The notes under the pieces: model-generated
The model's input: the letters and a program-made list of their open reading frames with translations, nothing else
Told to the model about the DNA's origin: nothing
The model's database searches: none
Program-made: the position numbers and the translations under genes
Part shown: positions 23,801 to 35,831 of the stretch, piece after piece
How positions within the stretch are numbered: the first letter of the stretch is position 1
How the letters are laid out: each line of letters begins with the position of its first letter
Assembly: GCA_914767715.1 (NCBI GenBank)
Contig: OU612069.1
Span: 27,897,387-27,961,386 of the forward strand
Length of the DNA stretch: 64,000 bases
Reading direction: 5' to 3'
Origin: Membranipora membranacea
Lineage: Eukaryota; Bryozoa; Gymnolaemata; Cheilostomatida; Membraniporidae

Positions 23801-24451
23801 GAAATAGACCCAACTGACCACCGCCGCACAGCACATCAGCCCAGAAATTTGCTACTCTGCTTGGGCCTTCAACGATTTTTATCTCAATAAGATTACATAG
23901 AAAAAAAATTTAATTGGAATGAGAAATCTTCAAATTTGTTGATTTATCATCCACTAATATCGGTATTGGCAATGGTCCCTGATAACCACTGCTACCATCA
24001 CCTTTTAGACATGAGACCAACCACAATGGCTTAAATTACCTTTTCATCAAGTGAATAAATCATTATAGGAAACAAAAGATACCAAAAAAGACGTTCATCA
24101 GGGCTGGCTTCTGAAAGGGAACAGCAGAATGTAGCAATGGTCCAAAAATACCAATATGGCGAGGAGTACAACATCCAGTCCATATCCTTACAAAGAAAAT
24201 ATCTGCTTTTAGCAGTCAATAAACGAATTCGCTGGATCGGAATTCCAAGTACTAGCCAGCCACTAAAAGCAGCGAAAAGACATCAGATTTTCAAAATGGC
24301 AAAAGCGAATTCGAACAAAAGATTAAACTATCAAGACATGACCAGTCGAGTACAGATCACTTCATTGAAATAAAAAATTATGTACAACGAACCCAGTAAG
24401 CAACCTGACACAGAAAAGTGCTCTTTGTTCTAGATTTTAAAACTAAAAGTG

Positions 24452-24960
24452 GAATCATGCCTTTTAAGTGTCCTGGTTGTGACAAGAAACAAGCATCCTA
24501 TAAAGAGGTAGGAAACACTGCGAGACTGCTGCCAAACTGCAGAAGCTTGCTAAAATGGGAGACTCCCAAAACTGTGTTTCGGTTAGACACCATAGTCCTC
24601 TTACATGTCACATGTAACCTTTCCCAGGTCGCAGGTCGCTCCACAGCTGCTCATTGTGGTATAGGCGTAGGGATAATGGGGGCTGGCATAACAAAAAGTT
24701 GAAGCAAGGTTTTGAGTCTTATGATTGTTAATGCTGTGGAGAGCTCCTACAGCCAACTGGACAAACTAGGACAACTCGTCGGTCACCCTGCCACATGTAG
24801 ACAACCTTGCTGACCTGTTACCGCCCACTATTCAAAGGGATTGGGTCAACTGCTATGACATACTGTCACAAGAAGATAAAATTCAACCATTTGAGCGTCT
24901 CATGAGATTTCTCGAGAGTGGGGGTCTGGAAATGCTAGTAAAAACTCTACAGGTAAATCT
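24452..24960 (+). pseudogene. Unassigned coding-like segment, possibly gag-like (copy 1)
   Basis: Two pieces are conserved with copy 2. The first starts MPFKCPGCDKKQASYKEVGN (24457 onward). The second, in another frame near 24800-24952, reads LADLLPPTIQRDWVNCYDIL then PFERLMRFLES and ends at CTACAG|GTAAAT, donor-like. An 'L-P-x-x-x-x-x-W ... F-x-x-L-x-x-FLE' arrangement occurs in Gag-associated domains of BEL/Pao retrotransposons, but the resemblance is weak. Frame breaks are present. The function is left open. Confidence 0.3.
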
Positions 24961-26571
24961 GAAAGTTCCATCGGCGCTTGCGGAATGCATAATAGTAACC
25001 AACAGCCCCTAGCTGAATGTAGGAGTTTTCTTTCCATAAATGCCTTTGAAAGATATGACTTGTGCAAGATTCATAATGTATGTGTTAGGTGCTTGACTAA
25101 ACATGATCCCTGATCAGGCTTAGGTTTAAACGAGGCTGTGCTAAGAAAGCAAGAAAATAAATTGGGGCTCTCTGCATAATATCGCTGACAAACTATCATG
25201 ACATCTGATTCTCAGTAGGGGTCAATCACAGCAGAATCTTACTGAAAGACAAGCCCAGCCACTCATCCTTAAAATATTATCGAAATCGTATTCAGACAGG
25301 CAGATTTCGAAATAGTTACTAATCACACTTTTCAACTGTAAAAATAAATTAGAAAGAAAATACTCCTGAAGTTATGGGGGAAAAATACAACACTGGTAGA
25401 AATGATATAGAACTGATATGTTGTTATTCACAGGCTTGCTATGATGATGGAGATGCCACAAGGTCTAGCGGCAATCATCCTAGCAATCCAACATCATCAG
25501 TGTGTAGCTACCTCGTTGGGTTTGGAAACTTCTCAATAACCGTTGTGACCCCAGGGCCTGGTATGTGTACACAGTTTGTGTATGGGTTACAATCGATAGC
25601 AGTCAACAGATGAGTTTCACTGCTGGTACCAGGCAAAGTGGTCTCCGGTCATTACCTTTTTACATATCAAATCAGGTTTGTGAATTAATAATGATACTGA
25701 GCGCTCTTTTGTACACAAGGCCAATATTTACTTTCTATTGCATACCTTCTTATGAGCAAGAGGTTTGTATAGCTAGCATTGCACTTTCACTATGCAAAGT
25801 GTCTCTAAATCCCAATAAAAGTTTCAAAACTGACTACAGGTACTTTAATAGTGGCCGACCAAAATTCACAAAAATGTTTAATATTGGCCCTCGATAGAAA
25901 AACATTTGGGCGGCCCTGTCCTATACCAAGCCTTCTAGTACCTTCTGACCAGTGCCTTCTGACTCTACAGTACCAATATGGTATGCACAGAACAATACAT
26001 AGATAGCAAGTTTTTTTATGATAGATGTGCGTTCATAGCTGTAGTTCTATCATACGGCAAAGCTATACTCTCTTCTATATAACCATGTCACATTCCAGCA
26101 TCATTGATGATTGAATTCAAGATTTTTTTATATACATGTGTTTTAATCTCTACGTTTTGTTGTTTGCATACCAAATTGGGATTGTAAAGTCAGAAGGTAC
26201 AAAATATGATGGTAAATATGCAAGGGGGTAACTTCTAGTCAAAGGGGAATGACATCTATTATAAAGGCTTATTGAACGTCAAAAAAGTATGTATGGTATC
26301 AGTTTTATTTTATGCCTCATCTCTACGAAATTCTGCAGCCTATTATTTTAATTTAGTAATAAATTAGAACATGCCTATCGATTGTACATTTATTTAACAA
26401 TTGTACATTATTTTTAACAATCGTCAACTTTGCTGTTGTATGGTTATACTCATACACAATAGGGTGTTAACCCCAGTCTTTTGCTGTGATACAACCACAT
26501 GATCACAGAAACGCACAGTTCTTAGGAATTCTTCAATTTATACAAAACCCATGTTTTTTTCTAACTCATAG
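24961..26571. other. Non-coding sequence across the right duplication edge
   Basis: Homology to copy 2 stops exactly after CATATCAAATCAG at 25675. Beyond that the sequence is unique, AT-rich and without coding signals up to the MULE exon at 26572. Short frames such as 25374-25613 and 25565-25897 have no motif. Confidence 0.6.
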
Positions 26572-28495
26572 TCCACATGGAGAAAGATTCAGGGACTCGG
26601 ACTTATAGAGGAATATCGGGGAAATGAAGTATTTAAGCTATGGTGTGGAATGTTGGATGGTTTAGCATTTCTTCCATTTGTTCAAATCGAAGACGGATTA
26701 CAGATTTTTCCTGAGGACATCCCAGATGTGGCAGGTAATGTAATGTACTGCTGTGAGGCCAGTAACCATTACTTCAACCCGATCAGCACTATATTGCCCC
26801 ATCCAAAGCTACCGTGATTTTTACGAGTGTGCATTTTCCCTCAAGACTTGATTTTGGAGCTTATTAATAATTCAAGCATGTCTATACATAAGTAATAAGC
26901 TCCAAAATCAAGTATTGAGGGAAAATGCACACTCGTACAAATAACGGTAGCTTTGGATATACATAAGTAATGAGGGTTATGCTTTCCCTCTCTGATTACT
27001 TCTCCGAAATGGCACAAATACAGCAGCGTTTGAAACTGTTGAGTTAAATGTACAATGTTGCATAATTTATATTATGTCGCAAATTATTTCCCATTTTCAG
27101 GGGCTCATGATCTGCTGGAATACTTCACAGCAAATTATGTACTAGGACCACTGGTGAACGATGGTGAGGAAGGCGCAAAAGGAAGTGATGCCATGCATAG
27201 TTTAAGCGGTGAATAAACAAGATTAAAATTTCCTCTGCCAAAATAACTTTTTTACGCACCGGAATACTGGTGGTGTCGGCCATGTCAATCTATTCCGGTA
27301 AAACTCTAACTGGTTTTCGACATATCTATATGCTGGGCTGCCTCTAAAGTTTTACATAGTCTTACATCCCGTTGCTTTGTATTGTCTGGGGTGGTGTGTT
27401 GCAATTAGAAAAGTGATCTGACTGCAAACTAAAAGTGATAACTATTGAGTATCTAAACACAGTGATGGTAAAATTGGAGTCATAAACTTCCGTGGCCTAT
27501 ATATGGCAAGCTTCTCGCATGTCTTTGGAGTTAGTTAGTGACACCCTTCCCTTGAAGGCCTCTTGAAACTGTGTGATATAATGCTACGCTTTCTATGCTA
27601 ATTGAGCTTTCTTCAGCTTCCGTTAAATTTTTTCCATACTAGGCATGAGGTCTTGCAAAAGCTATCGCACATGGATTGTTATTTCTAATTGTGATATCAT
27701 TCGGGGCGAGCAAGGATCACTCACTACTTTGTAATTGCAATACCCCCATCTATTGCAAGGATTTTTAAACCCAGCTTTTTCTAGTAGTAAGGAGTTATGC
27801 CCTCTTACCAGAAGGAAGGGCAACTCCCAATTGGCCTTTTGACCAGCTATCGCAGAGTAATGATTCTGGTTTTTCCGTTGTACATCGAATTTGTCAGACA
27901 AATCTTTAGAGTTGATTAACTGATTTTGAATATATGACCTATGACGGTCTTGCGATAAATGATACATACAAGCAAGGTTCTTCATTGCCATGTTGAGTTG
28001 ATATTAAATCATTGTGTAACATAGAGGGGAGAGGATCCTTATAGTGAAATAAACATGAGCATTCCACTTTAAAATGGGGAGAGGGCATCATATCGACAGA
28101 GATAGTCCCAAAACACTCTCCCCCAAGCACATTATTCCAGATCTGGCACTGCAGAAAATGGCCCACATAGCGGCATTCTTGTGTCCATTCACATTCGTAT
28201 GAGCTTCTGATATCTATCATTTAGGATAAACCATATGATTAGAGAACCACACCCGAACATCTGGGTTCTGATCCAAGACATCAGAAAACTGGATAACATC
28301 GAAAGAACAACAATTCATAGAATGGACCAAGGCCGCATGCCAAGGATACGTGTACGTAGAGAGACAGTACAGTTGCAGGAAAGACTGCACAACCTTGTGG
28401 AGATGAGAGCTTACGGACACAACACAATCAAGGAGTTCCTCCGAGGTGTTGGTCACACCATTCGATGGAAGGTGCAGATCAACAATCTGGAGTGA
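26572..28495 (+). pseudogene. MULE-type transposase remnant
   Basis: Three pieces are in order. Exon 26572-26734 (after AACTCATAG, ending GCAG|GTAATG) reads STWRKIQGLGLIEEYRG then GMLDGLAFLPFVQIEDGLQI. Exon 27101-27220 (after TTTTCAG) joins in frame and reads AHDLLEYFTANYVLGPL, then runs into a stop. A third piece at about 28222-28495 reads REPHPNIWVLIQDIRKLD, then RETVQLQERLHN and IKEFLRGVGHTI. 'W-x-x-VQ-x-x-GL...LAF-P', 'YF-x-x-Y' and 'HP-x-IW' resemble the segments after the catalytic core in Mutator-like (MULE) transposases of animals. The core with its catalytic acids, and the segment between the second and third pieces, are missing. It is inactive. Confidence 0.5.
26801..26958. mobile_element. 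Hairpin-forming foldback in the MULE intron
   Basis: Arms of about 66 bp (26801-26866 and 26893-26958) are almost perfect inverse copies around a 26-bp loop. The left arm begins ATCCAAAGCTACCGTGATTT. No clear target duplication is seen. It lies inside the inferred intron between the first two MULE exons. It could be a small MITE or the product of a local inverted duplication. Confidence 0.85.
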
Positions 28496-29689
28496 GTGAA
28501 AAGCACTGTAGCAGTACTGCATACAAATTTAGGTGGGTGTCCGAATTGTTAATGACTTCAATGAATCTATTCTGTTATGGATATTTTCTAATTTAGTTCT
28601 CTATGCTATTGTAAGTTGGCTCTTTATGTTGCCTGCACAGGTTACTCTCAAACCATAGCAGTCTTGAGGGATAAAATCTAACACAAAGCTGTGATTTGGT
28701 TCTGGATTAGTACACTTTGCAGGCTTTTTCGGTTACAATATTAAGTTTTGTACACATGGTAGAATAAATTTAGGCCTAAACTGCATTGTTTCTTACAATT
28801 TTTATGACAGCAATAACTTTGTTCCAACATTGACAACTCTATAAAGAGGATGCTCTGGGCATGCGGTGTGAGGATACATAAGCCAGCTGAATGGCCGTAT
28901 ATCCTTGGAACTCGTCATGGTTCTCCAATGTGAGTAAATATCTAGCAAATGATCATTTTTATGTTTTTTTCAATGCAAGTATATCATATCTTATCTACTA
29001 ACTCTGGAATATGAAAACAACTTTCTACACTAACTTTTGTCACTTATTACATTCTCTACTGCCCTAATAGGTTGTCTAATGATTGTCTCCTACTTCTAAC
29101 ATGAGACATTGAACATGAATTGCAAAACAAAGTGCTCATCAGCAAAAAAATCGCTGAGAAACATCTTCTTATACATATCGAAATATCATCAACCGGACAC
29201 CCCAGCTGCCTAACCAACCCTTGACAGAGGTGACAACTTTGCTAGTGAAAAATCCTTCTGCCGTGTTTTGGGTTTCGTGGTCAGGGTTTGGCTACATGGC
29301 ATAACCAATTGCAGAATGAATGGAGATTTCTAGTAAATTAGATATACCCTCTTCACTGGGAATTCTGCTGACCACATGTTCCTTCGCCCTATGCCGTGTA
29401 TCTCTATTTTAACTTAAATTTAAATTGGCAATATGTGACCTATTAACAGGCTACAGCAGGCTAGACACTTCCATCACATCATAGCACCATAGCCCTCTAC
29501 CAACCATTATCAATATTTAAGTTCCCAGACTAATATGAATGCAACTGGTATTCTACTCTGTGATATAATTTATCTCCCACACATAGCGCCTGATTTTTTT
29601 AGAATCCTCTCATATATCGCGGCCTCTCAAGCCATGGAGAATATAGTCATTATAGTCGGAAGGCAGAGGAAAGAGATTTAATTTAATTG
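28496..29689. other. No gene recognised
   Basis: AT-rich. A short coding-like patch near 28830-28930 reads MLWACGVRIHKPAEWPYILG and is followed by a donor-like GTGAGT, but no family is evident and it is too short to call. Confidence 0.5.
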
Positions 29690-30095
29690 AATATTAACTT
29701 TATTGGACCGGTCAATGCCGTTTAAAGCAAATAAAGATCATGTTAAAGTAAAAGTCCATCAATCATATTGATAATAAAAAAAAAAATTTTGCACAGAGAT
29801 GTTCTATAATCGGGGTAGCTAGTTGTTCATGTCTAGTATGAGTAGTAGTGCTAGAGCTAGGGAAGTATTTGTGTAGTGGATGGTTAGGATTTAGAAAAAG
29901 CTTTCTAGCATATCTCAGGCAGCACACGTCTGAGTAAACTGAAAGTTCAGTCAGTTGAAGGGCTTTTAATCTCCGGTTATAGTCTTCCATATATGGTAGA
30001 ATAATTCTAAGGCACAGTTTTGCAGATGCTCTAACCCCTCTTTGTCTGACTTAGTCATAAACGGGAACCAGCATGGGGCTGCATAAGATGGCGTA
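29690..30095 (-). mobile_element. Non-LTR retrotransposon 3' end (LINE fragment)
   Basis: On the minus strand, from about 30095, the frame reads APCWFPFMTKSDKEGLEHLQ. After a frameshift it continues MEDYNRRLKALQLTELSVYS, then CLRYARKLFLNPNHPLHKYF and a stop near 29763. The 'SDKE-x-LE-x-LQ-x-x-AL' stretch followed by 'Y-x-x-RL-x-x-L-x-L' is the usual C-terminus of LINE reverse transcriptases. A 3' UTR with AATAAA and AATT-like repeats follows to about 29690. Only the last 100 or so codons remain. Confidence 0.6.
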
Positions 30096-31340
30096 GATAA
30101 TATCTTGCTCTGATAGAATAAATGATATTGACAATCATTTATTACAATTTGTTTATTAACACGATAGCATCAAACTAAAACACTTTACTCAGGCTATACT
30201 GATAGTCAAAAAACTCAAATGCAGTACTACAAATTCTTTTATGTTTTAGGCGTCATGCTGATGCAGTATCCCCAGTAGAAGTATTGTCACGCAGTGATTT
30301 CATCCAAGCCTGCATTAAGTGGCAATGTTTTGCATATGTATTTGTATATTTGTTGTCATACTATCCAGAATTATTCACATCATCCTCCCACTACTGTAAG
30401 ATAAACGGACTGACGGCTAAATATTCGTGGTGATATAAGCTTAGAGAAGTTTATATACAAACATTCAAGGATGCAGCGTCAGGCTTTTTTGTTTTATGAA
30501 AATGCAAAATCCTTTGTAACAATCGGGATTAAATTGCCCTCTCTTTGCATCAATAATACGTCATATTTCGATGCTAGCGTGTTTAGGTAGTGATCATAAA
30601 TATTAACCCATAAATATAAAGTGTGGGTTTATATTTATGGTGGTGATTACAATTTTTAAGTTATGAATTTGGAAACCAACTTATCTACTTCTAGATGTAA
30701 TCAGCAGCTTATCAATGTCAACGTACTTCAATGGTAGGCCACTACTAAACACACTGTAGAAACGATTGCTCAGATTTCGGTTATTTTTGGAGAATTTGTA
30801 GGATTCAAATATAATACACCTTGCACAACTAGTTCCTACAACCTTTGAACATTTTAATTGAGCTTCTCGCTTTTCTCCGGAGGTATCACTCATCAATTGC
30901 TGAGCAGACAACTACATAACACAATAACAAGCAAATCTATCGAACAATTTACAAGAATTTAATTTCTTCTGCATGCACTACCAAAGGTCTCATCAAAAGT
31001 AAGTAGTATTGTGTCTTTTAGATCCCCACGTTGTTCAATACAAAAGCACTAAGTTGAAACGATACCAAAAACCCAAAAACGTCACAGTCACTTTCAAATA
31101 GAACAGATAAGCTTGATTATGTGGCTATTGAACTCTATTTAACACATCGGTTGCCATAATTTGCATGAACAAGATTCCGCCCACCACTTATAACCACATA
31201 CTAACCACAGAAACCATATATCACATAAATCCTGTTGATGTCCAAAGCCTCACATCGAAAAAATAATGCTTTAGATGTTAAGGGAACTACCTTAAATTAC
31301 TGTGTTTTAAAAAGTTTCGGGACTCTATAGTATTTTTGAA
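30096..31340. other. No gene recognised
   Basis: AT-rich intergenic sequence. A 76-codon minus-strand frame at 30681-30911 shows no motif. There is no strong repeat structure before the minisatellite at 31341. Confidence 0.6.
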
Positions 31341-31480
31341 TTTGGGCTTTTGGGACCTTGGCCGTTGGGACTTTGGCCGCGGGACTTTGGTCTTTGGGAC
31401 TTTGGTCATGGGATATTGGTCTTTGGGACTTTGTTCATGGGTACTTTGGTCTATGGGACTTTGGCCGCGGGACTTTGACC
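31341..31480. repeat. 15-bp minisatellite (GGGACTTTGG core)
   Basis: Nine or so degenerate units of about 15 bp share GGGACTTTGG followed by TCTTT, TCATG or CCGC. A plus-strand frame through it (31358-31552) encodes a W/G-rich repeat peptide, which is a by-product of the repeat. Confidence 0.9.
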
Positions 31481-31780
31481 CGGAATCCTGATGAATGCCC
31501 CCAAAGCCTGTTCCTTAGTTCTCCAAATCATGTTGTTCTAGATGAGCCCTAAGGGGTTTGCCTCTGCCCCATCCTTTATAATCTACTAGTTTGCCATTTT
31601 GACCCAGTCTTCTCTGTTGAACCTGCTTATGAGATATTAACATACTTGGGACCATGGCATGCTTATGATCAAACCAAATTTGATACAGTTTATTTTTGCA
31701 GCCTCTATGGCCTAGAGTAGGCTATTGAGGTTGCAAGGATAAATTATAGTTCTAACCTGTTCCAATCCATAGTACCAACT

Positions 31781-32088
31781 AGCCTAGGTACTAAGCCAAC
31801 CAAGTGGGCGGGGCTTGTTTTTGTTTTGGTGTGGTGGTTGGCTTAGGATAGTACACATGGAAGTGAGCGGCTTCAAGCTTGAAACCGCTGGTAGACTGGT
31901 ACATCAATTTTAAATAATTCAGAAATATTATTGTAATTTAATTTAACAGAAAATAGTTTCTCTGAATGATAAAGTAACAGGGCTATTGAATTGTATTCAG
32001 GCAACTTTTTCATTTCCACCTGTATTATCCTAAGCCAACCGCCACACAACACAAACACAAATCACTGGTTGGCTTAGAACCTAGGCTA
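31781..32088. mobile_element. 308-bp foldback MITE
   Basis: Terminal inverted repeats of about 72 bp begin TAGCCTAGG on both sides, with matching TAAGCCAACC blocks. The centre contains a second small hairpin (GCGGCTTCAAGCTTG, near 31868). A 7-bp direct repeat AGTACCA lies at 31772-31778 and 32089-32095, with two extra bases on the left, so the target duplication is plausible but not exact. It sits 64 bp upstream of the first hAT exon. Confidence 0.82.
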
Positions 32089-32151
32089 AGTACCAGCTTC
32101 AAAATGTCAAAATTATCAAAATCAGACCATCAAAATGACTATCTGCTATAG

Positions 32152-34910
32152 GTCACACACGCGGAAGGGTTATTCACGATGATGATTGCCGAACATAACT
32201 GTAGCTTTGCTTTGGCTGACCACTTCTCACAGCTGGTCGGTGAGGTATTCCCGGATAGCGCCATCGCCAAGATGTATGGGTGCATGCGGACTAAGACGAT
32301 GAGTATGGTACAAGGTGAGTTAGTTATGTCAAAAGTCATTTCCATGACCTACTTCTACTAGTGCCTCCCTTTTGTTTGTTGGGTTATTTTGCTAGATAAA
32401 ACCTAACCAGATGTAATCTCTCATGGATCCTCATATGCTAACTATGTTGATATTAAGTTGAAATAATTTATTTCTAGAATCTTATGGGCCGGAGTACGGT
32501 GAAATAGCTGAAGAGGCGTGCCAACAGAAGAAATTCGGACTCATGGTTGATGAGACAACTGACAGAGGAACAGATAAACAGCTTGTAATTCTAGCCCGTG
32601 TTGCGAATGATGGTGAAGAGAAAATAACTACCATGTTTATCGACATGCCGATCTGCAATTTAGGCACAGCACAGGATCTATTTGATGTTATAGACAAGAG
32701 CTTGAGGAAATGCACAGGATGTAACCATGTCGGCTATGGGCCAACCAGTAGGTTGTTGGAATTGGTTTTGATGTTTATATTATGCAATTATAGGTGTGTT
32801 TTGTGATTGTCAATTATTAATGTTCGTTCTCTTAAGCTGACTATGAAAATTTGAAAAGTAAACATAATTTATATTTACATTTCACCCAGGTGTAACTTTT
32901 ACTCAGGTATGTATAGCCTAAGGTAGTGAGTGTACTCTCGGATATTGCACCTTAACCAATCACAGTCTAATTAATCTCAAACAAAACTGTCGTTTGCCTC
33001 TGATTGGTGTATGTTGCTAACAATATTCTATGCTTATAACATATCTGCACTTGATGTAACTGGCGTGGCTTGGGTGCTTGATGTTGCAAAGGGCTCAGTT
33101 CCAGTGCATCTGTCCAATGTGGATTTATTGTATGTATTTGTCAGGGACAAGAAAATTCCATGGGAGAACGTTGTGCCGTTCAATTCAGATAACCGCAGTG
33201 TTATGAAGGGGGCGAAGAATGGGCTGATAGCTAAGATCCGTAGCAAACAGCCAAACATCATTGGTGTTGGGTGTAATTTTGTCATCTCGCAAACCTGGCG
33301 GTACAATCTTCTCTCAAGTCCCCTCTGTTCAACGTAGATGATCTCCTCTGCAAAATATTCAAGCATTTCAATGCTAGGTCAGCATGAAAATGTTGTGTCC
33401 TTACTTAAATGCCAGAAAAAAATTTACTTACTCAGTGCCAGAAAAAAATTGTTTTCTGGCACTGAGTGCAAAACATTTCAAATGAGATGACTTTTGATGC
33501 CAATAAAAAGTATATATATACTTATGATGAATATCCATGTTTACCAACACACAATTAACATTACGTGACATGCCAGAAAGCTCCCCATGTTGTAATTTCA
33601 TCATAGCAACACTAATGATTGTGGTAAAATAGTTATGCTGACTAACCAACAGCCGACACACTTTGAGTAATAAGAAAGACTTAATGTCTTGTATATGTAT
33701 TTTAGTTAGTATTTATTATAAATCTAATGTTAGTTTTATGATAGATTTTATGTTTTGTTTTATTACAGTTCAAAAAGGATTGAAGAGCTCAAAGAGTTTC
33801 AGGACTTTGTTGCAGATGAACATGAAAGGATAATCAAGCATTGCCCTACCAGATGGCTCAGCGTAAGGAAGTGCATCATAAGGCTGATATCCCAATACGA
33901 AAGTTTGAAGTCGTACTTTGGAGCAAAGAAACACGTTAATTACCCTAGGACTGAGGTAGGAGGAATTTTCAAGATGTTGTCGGACCCTCTACTTCTACCA
34001 TGGCTTCACTTTCTCAAGGGTGCTCTCCTGCCATATTACAACTTCAACACCAAATTCGAGGTGAGCCAAATGATGAGCAAATATAGTGCCTGTCACCAGA
34101 TACCAATTGGTAGATAGATGAATAATGGCTGTCACAAACACATACTAGAATACTAGAACTAACATTATTCTCATTATATCAATTTTATAATTATCAAAAC
34201 TCACACGAAAACTTCATATTAACAATGGCATGCATTGAGAGTTGTCCCATCACATAATTGAGCAGACAAATCATGATTTATTTGCGCTGCTAATGCCATT
34301 TGTGATTTATAGCTGGTAACCGACAGTTTTAGATGTTTACCTTTTCTCAAAAATTTATTATAAATCACAGCGTATCTATCCAGCCTCTGCTTTCCACATC
34401 TGAGCTGCAAGAGACTTTTACGAGAGAGGAGTTAGTAAGATGCTGAAGATATTCCCTCTATCGGATCAGATGCTTCAGCTAGTGCCAGCTGCCCACCCGA
34501 TGAACAAGGATAAATATACTATATCTCAGATCCAGCAGTTAGCCAAGAAAATGAAACAGGCTGATTCTGATGCCCTGGACAGCATCCACCATGAATGGAC
34601 ATGGTTCCAATTGGAATATGATGTTAGAAAATTAGGTGCAGACGAGATATCTCAGTTTTGGTATGAGGTTAAAGAACTGTATCCAACACTGTCAACCCTA
34701 ATGCTCCCACTACTATCTATTCCACATAGTAATGCCCAATCTGAGAGAGTATTCTCAATGCTGAAGAAAATCTACACAGAACAAAGGGCAGATTTATGCC
34801 AAGAGTCTATTGTGTCTCTGCTGGCTATCAAAATGAACAACCCACGTTGCTGCATAGACACAAAAATTAAACCACCACTGTTTGCAATAATGCTGCAGGC
34901 TACATTGTAA
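32152..34910 (+). pseudogene. hAT-family transposase pseudogene with introns
   Basis: Exons: 32152-32314 (HAEGLFTMMIAEHNCSFALA), 32478 to about 32742 (GLMVDETTDRGTDKQLVILA), 33145-33377 (KKIPWENVVPFNSDN), 33779-34060 (KHCPTRWLSVRKCIIRL) and 34371-34910 (IPHSNAQSERVFSMLKKIY). Junctions keep frame where checked (CAAG|GTGAGT to CTAG|AATC; CTAG|GTCAGC to ACAG|TTC). The motifs match hAT-related proteins that often carry zinc fingers in animals: a D-E-T-T-D region, IPW-N-V-x-F-x-SD, C-x-x-RWLS and the C-terminal hAT dimerisation segment ending in S-x-x-ERVFS. Breaks: a one-base frameshift near 33273, after which HLANLAVQ continues in another frame, and TGA at 34401-34403 in the last exon. No N-terminal zinc-finger exon was seen. 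Confidence 0.72.
33430..33467. repeat. Hairpin in a hAT intron
   Basis: 16-bp arms (ACTCAGTGCCAGAAAA and its inverse) flank a 6-bp loop. An additional half-copy (TGCCAGAAAAAAATTTACTT) precedes it at 33410, suggesting local duplication. Confidence 0.75.
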
Positions 34911-35606
34911 GGATAAATTGGAGCGCAGCGTAAAACAGAAATATAAGTTGATACAAAATGGAGGCTCGTCGATTAGCTGGTTGGCTGTACGAGTCTTGAC
35001 AAGAAAGTGGTGCATAAAATGATGACAAACAAGTCTATACTTAGAATGAGTGCGGTTAATAGTAATCAAGATTTCCATGTAGTGAAATGTAGGGCTGTGG
35101 TTTACACAAAATGTCAGCAGCAACATTTCTAATGGGTAAAAAACTGGTAATAGGTAATAGCGACAGCATTGCTTGATCTGAAAATTAAGCTGCATGAATC
35201 AGATCTAAGATACTGATACAAATGTGACTTGCAAGTGTTGAAGGTTTTATTAAGCCCCAGGTGTGCTCCGACCTACCTAAAAACTGAGATCAAATTGGTG
35301 CAGAAATTGCGGCCTCACCTCTAAGGTACCCACTATTCCGCCGTCTATTCTTTCAAATGCAGTTTGCAATTTGAACCAACATATTGTACCTAGGCCCATA
35401 AAGAAAAATTTCCCATCAGTTTTAGTTTTCTTTTACTTGTGCAGTCCTGTGAGACTCTCACACATGGCTTTGCTTTCTACTCAGCACCTGAAGAAAGCGA
35501 TGCGATAGACAGCATAGGGCTACTTGGCTTAGGTTGTTCCCAAATCTGTCACTCTGAATTTATATAGCTCCAGTAGGGAGAAATCAGATAGTGTTCTTTG
35601 CAATTT
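34911..35606. other. No gene recognised
   Basis: Sequence downstream of the hAT pseudogene. A minus-strand frame of 133 codons (34794-35195) partly overlaps the hAT exon antisense and shows no family features. The duplication boundary follows at 35607. Confidence 0.6.
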
Positions 35607-35831
35607 GTAAGCGAAAGACCTGCTGAATGACTTGTTTCGTATATTTTACACAGTTAAACTTTATTTGACTGCATCTTGGCAGTGAGAACCGGTGAACAGT
35701 TGGCTGTTGATGGTTGGTATGATGGCCTCCATCTAGATTTAGCCAAGTAATTAACAACAGTCAGATTTGACTTTATTTGGTGATATTGTTCAATGAAACC
35801 TTTAAAACAGCATTTTATGTGGCAGCATGGT

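Larger units (their letters stand above)
14163..25675. repeat. Segmental duplication, copy 1 (direct repeat of 35607-50195)
   Basis: Long stretches align base for base with the second copy, in the same orientation, with scattered substitutions and small indels. The left boundary is at GTAAGCGAAAGACC, the right at CATATCAAATCAG (25671-25675 matches 50191-50195). The contents are an unknown exon, a P-like transposase block, a DDE-type transposase-like gene, a motif cluster, a Harbinger remnant and an unassigned coding-like segment. Copy 1 lacks the LINE and the small foldback found in copy 2. It has about 830 bp (18961-19790) that copy 2 lacks. Confidence 0.95.

Noticed and set aside
25626-25680. 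Copy 2 as a processed (spliced) retrocopy of copy 1 because the duplication ends at a CAG|GT-like site
   Set aside because: The intron of the transposase-like gene is retained in both copies, so the duplication was made at DNA level.
28812-28930. Short exon reading MLWACGVRIHKPAEWPYILG
   Set aside because: A donor-like GTGAGT follows, but there is no acceptor of quality, no family match and under 40 codons.
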